From Climacium dendroides (taxonomy: Eukaryota > Streptophyta > Bryopsida > Hypnales > Climaciaceae), in NCBI GenBank assembly GCA_950106755.1, contig OX467082.1, positions 30,938,001-31,002,000 of the forward strand: a DNA stretch of 64,000 bases. Reading direction: 5' to 3'. The notes beneath the pieces are model-generated. The model worked only from the letters and a program-made list of their open reading frames with translations. It was not told where the DNA came from and did not search any database. The position numbers were made by a program, and so were the translations under genes. Positions within the stretch are counted from its first letter, which is position 1; each line of letters begins with the position of its first letter. Of this stretch, positions 12,180 through 21,745 are shown one piece after another.

Positions 12180-13960
12180 AGGCTTTGAACGGTGGAGCCC
12201 TATCAACAGAGATAGTGACAACAAGCGCGAGATAATAGACGACTAGACAAATTTAGGTTCACATAGTCAACGGACAATTTAGTAAATGAAGCTGCTACGT
12301 TTTTTTTTGCTAGAGTCCAACGGTAGTCGCATTGCTTCAGCAGCGTTTGAGTTTCCACTATAGCATTCGTAATCCACTTGAGTGATGGCAGCGGCACAGT
12401 GGCCATGGGCAGAGATATAGGCAGCAGTTATTTTCAACGATCAAGATGCTAGTAGTCAATGGATTCCATTGCGACTAGAAGTTGGGAGTTGGGTGGCATT
12501 GAAGCCCGCATCAAGAGGTCCCTGGACAAGAGATTCTCAAAGGCATGGAGACGAAAGCAATGCGGGTACATGGAAGGCCAATATCGTGAAGTTTCATTGG
12601 AGCTACAATACTATGTGAGGCAAAGTAGTGATGACATTGGACTCCATCTTAGTGCGGCATACATATTAGCGTCGACAACTTCATTTGGATCCAGAGGTAG
12701 CTGCTAGCGAGCCTAGGGTATGCAACTACCTGTACACATCCTACTGGAAAGATTGGGTGCCTCCAATGTCGATTTTAGATGTGATTTTCGTAATGCATCA
12801 TGAGGTTGACGAGGCAACCCAAAATGGGAGAGCATATAAGGACTTGTTGGAAGATGGGACGTTTTATTTGAGAGCTGTCTATGTACCTCGGTCAGGGAAC
12901 GAGCTGTATGGTAGCCTGGAGATGCTGCCTCTTCCGGAATTACAAATTTGGAGTGACCTTTACCTGACATGCATACTTCAAAGATATTCTGTAGAAGATG
13001 TAGCTACGTCTAAATTCAGAATGCAAACAAGATGAATGGCATGCACCCACTCGCCAATTCCATCCCACTTGGCATACTGATTCGCCTTTACCGCCATTTT
13101 GGTGCAACCCATTAACAATAAAATAATAATCGTGAAAGCATTAAAAAATATTTCCATGCTCCAAGAAGTCATCATGTTCAAGATACCGCTTCCGTTGTGG
13201 CATTCCAGCAAGTCCTTGTGACAATGACATCCTTCCCTACGTGGACAGCATGCTCACTTGAAATGTCAACAGACAGCGTCTGCCCGCAAGACCCTTGGAG
13301 GGCCTCTCCCGGACCCCAAAAGTCCTCTAATGAGTCTATTCTTTTCTATTTCATTCTCAATTCTTTTTTGCCTCAATCCTTGGGGTCATTTCCTTTGCTT
13401 TCCACTTTAAATCAAGCCATGGAGCTTGATGCACTCTTGAATCATGATGGGGGCAAAAAAAAACTCATGCTTTCTTCAAGCTTTTTGTAAGAGCAATGTG
13501 TTTGGAAAGCAACCACTGCCTCTCCATCCTCTTGAGGGCTGTACTCAAGACCAAACTTAAGTCCACCCTCTACCATGTCTTCATGCCCAAATTGGACATC
13601 ACGTGCCTCCACATCCTTGTGTTCATGCTTTGGAAATCCCAATCCAACCATCTAATGATAGCCATCATCCACAAGGGCCTCCATGTGCTTCAACACTTGA
13701 TGAAGCATGGAGTCATTGGAGGAGGAGTCTCACACTTTGACTTTTGCGTGCATACAATGTGTGAGCTCCTTTATAATTTTACAAAACATGGAGTGCATGT
13801 ATTGGCCTCTAAGTTCCAAGACTTGAGGTTTCAAATGCCAAGGGAAGCTCACTTCACACATGTGAGCATTTGCGAGGAGGCCAAGAAGAAGGCCCAAAGG
13901 AAAAGAATTCAAAAACAAGGCCTAGAAGAAGGCAAAATTCTAGTGGAGGACAAATAGACA
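12180..13960 (+). pseudogene. unidentified coding-like DNA, probably decayed
   Basis: Less AT-rich than its surroundings, with medium open frames in different phases: 12,459-12,707, 12,685-13,035 and 13,496-13,957 on the plus strand, plus 13,442-13,651 on the minus strand. The 12,685-13,035 frame (116 codons) has balanced, protein-like composition with many charged and aromatic residues. The 13,496-13,957 frame ends in a Lys/Glu-rich helix-like tail. None shows a family motif. Overlapping frames suggest a frameshifted pseudogene or exons whose splice sites I could not place. Confidence 0.3.
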
Positions 13961-14269
13961 GTAGCATAGCTTGGAGTGTAGATCATTCCAGAAGGAATAT
14001 TGTCCAAAATCTATATAATTTGGAGCTTGACAATATACTATAATTACAATTGATAATACACAATTTGCCTATGTTTTTGCTATTGTGAATTTGTGATGTT
14101 GGTTGGCTTATTCCTAGTCGAACAGCATTCTCCTAGGCCACTTGTGTCTGCATTTCATTTTGTATTGTAGAAAAATAAATAAAAAGATCAGATTGCATTT
14201 AATTATAATACCTCATTACAAATTGTGTAATCTTACAAATTTGAATTAATTCGTCTTCTTCTAAACCTA

Positions 14270-15378
14270 GAACTACATCAGGAAAGTATCCCTTGATTGC
14301 AACAGTATTATTTCAATGCTTGAATGGTAGAGTACTAAAAACATATTGTTGCAATACTACAACAGTATGTTTTCAATGGATAGAGTACACCCTCCATTGA
14401 AATTGTATTGTTGCAGTACTGAAAATAGTATGTTTTTAGTAGTCTACTAGTGGTTGATGCTTGCTATGCTACGCATTCATCATTAGAATTTTATAAGAAT
14501 TTTTATGTATTAGATAGAATGCAAAACAAAAATTTCAATAAATCTTCATATAAAAATGACTAAAATCTTTGTATAATTTTTTTATAAGTAAGCATATATT
14601 GAAATGTACAATAGAAATTTATTGAATGATGAATGAAACATATGCAATGGTAAATACTATAAAGAATACACATACATTAGAATGCATTAGAAATTTGACT
14701 CTATTGTTAAAAAAAATGGCAACCCAAATTGAAGAATTGAAAAGAAAAACTTATAAATCTCAAAAACTTTGTGAACAACTTAATTGTTGTGGAATCCAAA
14801 ATCGCTTCAATTGAATAAATTTCTCAAAATCATTTGGTAGTAGCAATAGAAAATTGAAATCATAAAAGCTCAAACCTCACAAAAGCACAAAATCATAGGA
14901 GTGCAAAGAAGTGTAAAGCCAAGAGAAGCAATGGATTTGCTACCTCTATAATATCATCCTATGAATCTTCTTTAATATCACCTCAATTGCAACAACTATA
15001 TTATTTTTATAATATCACCCTTTGTAAAAAGTGATATTATAGAAGTGATTGCAAACTGCTACTCTATTTTTGTAATATTACATTGTGTGAAAATACGATT
15101 TCTATGCATGCATGATTGAAAATATTTTTACAAAATATTAAAATAATTATTTTAAGGACTTATTGAAATCATTATCATGCATTCTATTCAAACATATCAA
15201 AATTTTACTAATATGTGATACAATGAATGCATAGCATAGCAAGCACGAGCCCTTAGTATTAATGGTAGCATTTGTGATATTGCAGAGGGAGTTATGATTT
15301 TAGTAGTATGATTGTTCAAGCATTGAAACAGTATTGCAACAATACTATTGCAATGGGGGGCTTTTTCCTGATGTAGTC
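14270..15378. mobile_element. 1.1-kb inverted-repeat element flanked by TA
   Basis: The left arm begins 'gaactacatcaggaaa' and the right arm ends with its complement 'tttttcctgatgtagtc'. Similarity between arms continues inwards through a 'gcttgctatgctacgcattc' block to roughly 14,570 and 15,135. The left arm contains an extra duplicated 'ttgcaatactacaacagtat' segment. TA flanks each end (14,268-14,269 and 15,379-15,380). No transposase is seen; a 62-codon frame at 14,626 is Lys/Thr-rich and unassigned. Likely a non-autonomous DNA transposon. Confidence 0.6.
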
Positions 15379-15822
15379 TATTTAATTTCCTTGCACGTAT
15401 TGTACTTTCATTGATTGTATGAGATATTATCTTCAATTGTTGGAGCAATTGAAATCAATCTTGCAGCACAATGGATTTTTCATGAAATACAAAATAATTT
15501 TGAATACTAACTGGTAGTTGTATTAAAATCATTTATGACTTCAAATATTTGATTCTAGTAGTACCGCCAGTAAGTTACAGAATGAGTACATGAGAAGTTT
15601 GCGAATGTACAATAAGGTCTAGTTCATTTACAAATTCTGTGTTCCAGCATTGTTGGGTGAAAATTTCAAAAACTTCAGAGAGCCATATCATATAGAAAAA
15701 TGAACCGATTTTGGAATAGAAAATAGCGTTGGAATTGTATGGAAGAGTATTTTGATATGGAAAGAAATATTTACATTGAAATTTTAAAATCATACAAAAT
15801 TATGTTTTTGAACATAGACTAT

Positions 15823-16833
15823 CTACCATCTAGTACTACCATCCTTGGCTGAAATCACCACTTGAATTTGATCCAGCATGCTAGCGATCAATGTTTGAAG
15901 CTGCTCTAAAGTAATACCATTCCAAACTCTTTCAATGCATTCAATCATTTCTTGTTTACTCTTAGGCTTTTTGTGGCGACGTAGCAAATCCTTCACGATT
16001 TTCCACAATTTCTCTATTAGGTTTAAGTCAGGGGAGTTTGAAGGCCAATCTAACTTTTTCATGCTGTGAGCTCTCCTCCACATTGCAAGAGCTTTTCCAC
16101 GATGGACAAGGGCACTGTCCTCCATAAATACAAGTTTGTGTGGTTCATCATGCATAAAATAAAATCTAGAGAGTCTTCTTTCGTAAATGTTTTCAACGAA
16201 ATCCATTGTAGTCCGCTCACCTTGCGGCATGAAAACAAGAGGGCACTTATCAAATCCTATAAACCGTCTCCATACCATCACTGTAGTTCATTTAGATTTG
16301 AAGCTAGGAGCAAGACATTGCTTTGTATATTTTTCATGAGTTTTTTTCCAAACCCGAATTTGATTAGAATTTTTTCCAAGCTCAAAGCTCCATTCATCTG
16401 TCCAAATGACTCTCTTCCAATAATCAGTTGACCAATGGTGGTATTTGCGAGCAAAAGTGAGTCTTTGAATTCTATGACCTTTACTAAGATATGGTTTTTT
16501 GGGTGCCACTCAGTTTCTCAATCCCAGCCTACAAATGTATGTTTGCACAGTATACTGATATTGAAAAGTTCTTGCAAGTGCTGCTAAAGTAATGCATCGA
16601 TCTTCATGGATCAATTGACCTAGATCTCTCACATTACAATTAGACAACTTTCTAGGTCAAGTCTTTGGCTTCCCAGTCTTAATTTGGCCATACAATTTTC
16701 ATTTTGTGAGGATAGTTGACACTAAGGAATGTGGCATATTTAAAAATTTAGCAATGCAGCTTGATTTCACACCACCTTCTTGTATGCCAATGATTTGACA
16801 TCTCTCAACATTACTCAATGTACATGTTCGCAT
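15823..16833 (-). pseudogene. Tc1-like transposase, interrupted by four TGA codons
   Basis: From ATG (16,833) to TAG (15,823-15,825) the frame is 336 codons with no frameshift, the normal length for a Tc1 transposase. It is broken only by four in-frame TGA codons, at 16,699-16,701, 16,657-16,659, 16,510-16,512 and 16,288-16,290. Residues 1-105 fit the paired helix-turn-helix DNA-binding region. The catalytic triad is visible: D146 in IWTDEW, D239 in FMEDSA and E274 in LNLIEKLW. There are 34 residues between the second Asp and the Glu, hence DD34E. The C-terminus (IQVVISAKDGSTRW) is typical of the family. TGA-only stops are what C-to-T change at CGA codons would give. As read with the standard code it is inactive. 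Confidence 0.9.
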
Positions 16834-16872
16834 TTCGATCTAAGCAAAAACACAATGCTCATGAACATGGAA

Positions 16873-17500
16873 TTAAGAAATTGTACTCATTATAATTGAA
16901 TGAAAGAATTCATGAATCAAGTCGCAAAAAGAGGAAGGAAAGCCAAAAATGCACCTGAATGGAGAAAGCAAAGTTGAAAAGCCAAGCCTTGCCAATGAAA
17001 TTGCAATTGGAATTGAACTTGGGCTCAAATTTAAAAGCCCAGTGTGCATAGACCACGTGGGGAGGCAAAAGCCCTTGAAGTTGAGCTGATTGTCGAGGAA
17101 AGAAGCGCAATGGGGAATTAACCCATAAGCTATGCCTCTCTTAACGATACCAAGAGCAATTGGACAAAGTATGCCCCCCCTCCCAAAACCAACCAAGAAG
17201 AGAAATCGTGGCTGAAGTGCTGCAGCTACTTTGGAAGCAATGTAAGGCAACGGAGGTAGCAGGGAAACAGAGGAAAGCCATGGATGTGTAGAAGAGAAGT
17301 CGGGAGAAAAGCATGAGCTTCCAGTGAAAGCATCATCAAGAGATTGTGTGCAAGGGAGTGTACGTAGAGGCATCATGTACAAAAGGGTGATAGTAGTAGT
17401 TTGAGAGACAATAACGAGAAGAAAACTACTCGGAAAATCATAACTTGTGAATGTGAGTGTAGATGGCGGCGAAATGAATTGTTGTAAATAGAGGACTAGG
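16873..17500 (-). other. non-transposase cargo DNA inside the Tc1-like element
   Basis: This lies between the transposase start and the right terminal repeat. It contains a 169-codon open frame on the minus strand (16,873-17,382), rich in Leu, Phe, Ser and Pro, with no domain I recognise. GC content is higher than in the transposase. It may be captured host DNA or a chance frame; I do not call it a gene. Confidence 0.35.
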
Positions 17501-17639
17501 TGCTAGCTTCGCATACAAGTGCAGGCTGTTGATTGTGTAGAATAGCAATTATAGCATGGGCACGAAGTTGAGGAACGTTCATTGAGTTTCAACCTAGGAG
17601 ATTAGGAATTCGTAAATGAACTAGACCTTATTGTACACT

Positions 17640-18630
17640 ACATGAACTCTAAAAAGATTGGTTGGTCTATGATTACTTCTCAAACTTCAAGGAGAGAACT
17701 TTTCTCTATATTACAATCTAGGGAGAAAATTTAGCTCAACTGGCTAAGATCCTATATTTTCTTGGACCAACTAGTTGTTTGGAGTATACTCTTGGCTAGG
17801 TCTTAAGAAAATAAAGAATATTCTCTTATTTTCCTCTAAAATGATCCGGGTTTTTTCGAAGATTTTGAACGCAATTCGGAATTTTTAGATTTCAACCAAC
17901 TAACTTGTAACTAAATGCCGGTATTTCTTGTTCATTGCTTTGTATGGTACCATTTTGCAACCCCTATATACAATTCTTTGAAATCATTCAAAGAACAAAA
18001 ATCCTTGCCTCTAGTACATTTCAAGGACCTAATTAAACCTTTTTAAGGAAAAATCAAGCCTTAAGGACATGGTAAAAAATCATTCCTAATTTCATATAGT
18101 TCTTAATTTTAATTTTCACTTCAAGCTTGGCTAAATAAATGTAACTCAAATAATCTACCATTTATTTCATTTGAATTTTTTCCAAAGTTGTTAAATTTGT
18201 AATTTTTGTGACACTTTAAAGGCGACATCTTGAAAGCTTATAATCTACCGCTTCTTGAACTTTTCTATTGAATTTCTTTTGGTATAAATTCAAGGAGTAC
18301 AACAATTACATCATGGTATCACTATCATCTCCATTTTCTAAAATCTTTATACTATTTTAATCATTTTTATAAATACTATAATTTTATAAAGATATTATTT
18401 TTTAAAATTATGATTAATTTAAGTATTTTTCATTATAAAAAATGAAGTTAAATTTTAGATATATAATACTGCATGATAAAAATATTAAATTTTTGAAATT
18501 ATATTTTAATATAGAAAACTAATGAAGTGTAACCAAGTAGTCCTTTCATCCCTAAATGCTCAATTCCATTTTTGAACTTCTTAGAATTTGCACTAAATTG
18601 AACAAGAAGACAACATTTTGATAAAAAAGA
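17640..18630. other. AT-rich intergenic DNA, possible retroelement remnant
   Basis: No open frame of note. Near 18,310 'catggtatcactatcatc' resembles a worn copia primer-binding site after a possible LTR end, but no second LTR is seen. Otherwise nothing supported. Confidence 0.3.
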
Positions 18631-18634
18631 ATTT

Positions 18635-19830
18635 ATCAATTTTTTAAAATTATAATTGTACAAATTCAAGTTAGACATCAGTAAGAGATTACATAGGAAA
18701 AGAAAACGCAACAATATCATTTATGGATTGAAAGATTAGAATGTTTGATAACGAAGGTGTTGAATCCATGAAAATGATTTGAAGTCTTTCAATCCTTTTT
18801 TAATGTGTCAAATATTAAAAGTTAATCATGAAAAAATATGAGTTTAATCCTAAATGTCCAAGATACTAAATTTTTGTGTCAAAAAAATTTTGAAGTTAAA
18901 TAAAAACTAACCAAGTTTCTATTTTGGTAACTATATATATTTTTAAAAATTCTTTTTGAAATCTAGTTTTAGCATCAAAAATACTATTTTGAAAAGGAAT
19001 GATTATAATTTTCTATTTAAGATTTTGTGCAAGGGTGTCCATTGTATATCTTGATTTCCTAGTGTTGAGGATTCTTGGAAATGAGCCTTGAATACACTAG
19101 AATTTGGAGAAAAAATCACATTAGAAATTCATTTAAAAAAATTGTAGAATAGATTTTGAGAATTTGTAAATTGATTGGGATTATACATATTATGCCCCTT
19201 AACCTCATTTTTTTTGGTGACCAATTTTATAGATTTAATATGTGAAAAGGGGATTGAAAGATTTTAAATCACTTTTCACAATTTTAACACCCTTCTAATC
19301 AAGCATTATAATTTTTCAAATCTGTGAGTGATATTGTTGTGGTTTTTTTCCCCACATGATCTTTAATATGTCTAATTTGAATTTGTAAGGTTACAATTCA
19401 AATAAAATTGATAAAACTTATCCACCTATTGGCATTTGTTCAATGTAGAGCAAATTATAAGAAATTTAAAAACTACTTTACAATTTTATTAAATGAATTT
19501 TGAATGTGTATTTGAGGCTCATTTTGTAAACGTCCTTAACACTAGAAAGTCAAGATTTCCAATGCACACCCTTGCATAAATTCTTGAATAAAGAAATCAT
19601 AAACATTCATTTTCAAAATTGGATTTGTAATGCTAAAACTATAATCTAAAAAGAATTTAAAATATAAACTACTAAAAATAATAATTTGTTAAGGTTTTAT
19701 TTAACTTCAAAGTTTTATCAACATGAGAATTTAGTGCGTTGGGCAATTATGGGTTAAGAGGTATGTTGCCTCTTCAATTTTGAAAATGATTTAGAAATTG
19801 ATTTGAACTTCTTAGAAGATCCATAATGAA
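18635..19830. repeat. nested inverted repeats of two modules
   Basis: Module X (18,640-18,830; 'acaaattcaagttagacat' to 'caatcctttttt') recurs inverted at about 19,190-19,410. Module Y (18,830-19,130; 'ttgaagttaaat' through 'gtgcaagggtgt') recurs inverted at about 19,480-19,790. The order on the plus strand is X, Y, inverted X, inverted Y, which a simple palindrome cannot give. Copies are diverged (roughly 75-80% by eye). No coding capacity. Confidence 0.6.
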
Positions 19831-19864
19831 CATACTCTTCGTATGTACCATTTCATCCCCCTAA

Positions 19865-20830
19865 TTTAAAAATTGACTAGTATACCTTATACTATGGCCA
19901 CAGTATAATAAAATAGAAGTAAAATTAATTTTCTAATATTCTAATTTATAAAAACTCCAAAAACCAATAACTTTCACCCTATAGATTCAAACACTACAAA
20001 ACAAAGCTTGTGCATCCCTCTTTGCAAAGAGCTTTCCAACGATACTAAGCATGCACCCAAAGGATGTATGATGTAAAAGATCTCACTATAACAAGCAAAC
20101 AAAACAAAAACAAACTGCCTAATTTAATGGATGGACTAGAATGCCCATATGTTGTTGCTACAACCAAAGAATAGTAAAAGTAATTTTCTAAATTTTTTAA
20201 ACCAATAATAACTTAAAAATCCATAATTGTTACACTGTAAATCAAATTGCCATAAAACAAAGCCTATGCACCCTTCCTCACAAAGAGCTTTCCAATGGAG
20301 CTAACATGCAACCAAGTGGACCCATAATGCAAGAGGTCTCACCATAATAAACAAACAAAACAAAACAAACAACCTAAATTAATGGATGGACTAGTGTGCT
20401 TCTATGTTGTTGCCACAACCAAAGAAAAGTAAAATTAATTTTCCAATTATTAAAATCCATAACTTTCAAACTATAAATCCAAACACTATGAAACAAAGTC
20501 CATGCACCTTTTTGCCAAGGTCTTTTCAAAAATACTAAGCATACAATCAAAGGATGCATGGTCTAGGAGATCTCACAGTAATAAATAAACAAAACAAAAC
20601 AAACAACCTATCTTAATGGATGGACTAATATGCCTTGTGCTATTGCTACATCAAAAAAAAATTTCAATTAAAAAATAACTAAAAAATTCATAACTTTCAC
20701 ATTGTAAGTTCAATTACCACAAAACAAAGCTTATACATCCATCCTTATTGAGGGTTTTTTGATGGTACCAAACATGTAACCGGGAGATGCACGAACAAGG
20801 AGATCTCAACAAACAAACAAAACAACCTAA
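19865..20830 (+). repeat. tandem array, ~235-255-bp unit, about 4 copies
   Basis: Landmarks recur in order: 'aatggatggacta', 'tgttgctacaaccaaaga', 'aagtaaaattaatttt', 'aaacaaagc', 'agagctttccaa' and 'aaacaaacaaaacaaa'. Unit starts lie near 19,873, 20,127, 20,381 and 20,615. The units are diverged by point changes and small indels, so the array is old. It lies 0.9 kb upstream of the PPO gene. Confidence 0.8.
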
Positions 20831-21159
20831 CAACCTATTTTATAGCATCCACACAGCAACTCAACAAGTAGCGCAAATCTTGTGATTGGCTGAGCCTAGA
20901 CACTATGAGTTTCCCCATGGGAGGTACACCAAGGGCTATGTTTAATGTTTGGCCACAGCCAAATGTGCTAAACAACCAACCAAATGGAGGGCCTTGCCAA
21001 GGCTCAAAAAGGGTTGACTTTCCTCTTGACCTGAAATTCGAGGTACTAACCTTCAACCGGTGCTAAAATAGCTCTAATATCTTTTTTAAATTTATTTTAT
21101 TGGAACAATTGAAGCGCTCAAAGGCGATTTCATTTAAAATAAAGAAAACTTTACTAGAG

Positions 21160-21390
21160 TCCCAAATTAAATTGATAGAGGATTATCAACTCATATTGAA
21201 TTTTGGTGTTGAAAAAGAAGCTCACTATATACACATACGGTGGTAGGAGGTAGAACAATCCATCATATGAGATTTGTTAATTAGAATTAGTAGGAGTTTG
21301 AGTGCTCATAGTGAAGTCAAGTTAACATATCTTATATGGATTGTTCTACCTCGTATGTATATAAAGTGCTTCACTTCCCAACGGAGAACT
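21160..21390. repeat. imperfect inverted repeat upstream of PPO
   Basis: 'aggtagaacaatccat' near 21,250 is repeated inverted near 21,340, each flanked by matching 'atatacacatacg'-like sequence, giving a ~160-bp foldback. The left half resembles 28,590-28,690 downstream of PPO ('ggtggtaggaggta' followed by 'gagtttgagtgctcatag'-like sequence), so the two belong to one dispersed family. Confidence 0.5.
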
Positions 21391-21479
21391 CAAAAAACAT
21401 GTTAGAAAATGCATTTGAAGCTATGTGAGGTAGATCTCAATGGATTCAAAGTAGAAATTTTTTATATTTCAATTTTCAA

Positions 21480-21745
21480 GCAAGAACAATTCTTTAGATT
21501 GTAAACTTCACTGGGCGCTCCTCTTGGCGCGTCAGCTGTGGGCACAATCCGCACTGGCCGTTCCAATGGGCATGCTGTTAATGGATGGATAATCCAGATG
21601 CCAACAGGAGATCGACACGCGGAAAAAGACTTGTTTTGGGGACTTCGCATCCTTGAAGATGTGAATCTTGAGCACAATCAGAGGGTGAGCCCTCTGAAAC
21701 AAGGCAGCAGGTTGCAAGCTCTTGCTATTTTCACTTCTCAGGATA
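21480..21745 (+). promoter_or_regulatory. 5' leader of the PPO gene with upstream ATGs
   Basis: This GC-raised leader contains at least one short upstream ATG frame (near 21,567, eight codons). A longer one from 21,597 reads across the PPO start in another frame. Followed across the first splice it meets a stop inside exon 2, so it is not an alternative N-terminus. No TATA box is identified with confidence. Confidence 0.4.

Larger units (their letters stand above)
15610..17633 (-). mobile_element. complete Tc1-like (DD34E) transposon
   Basis: A 2,024-bp element bounded by 28-bp terminal inverted repeats differing at one base; both begin 'caataaggtctagttcattt'. TA lies immediately outside each end (15,608-15,609 and 17,634-17,635), the target duplication expected for the Tc1/mariner superfamily. 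It carries one transposase frame on the minus strand (15,823-16,833) and about 800 bp of extra DNA between the transposase start and the right terminus. The transposase is DD34E, the Tc1 type, whereas well-known plant mariner-like elements are DD39D. The intact structure and near-identical termini suggest a fairly recent insertion. Confidence 0.88.
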
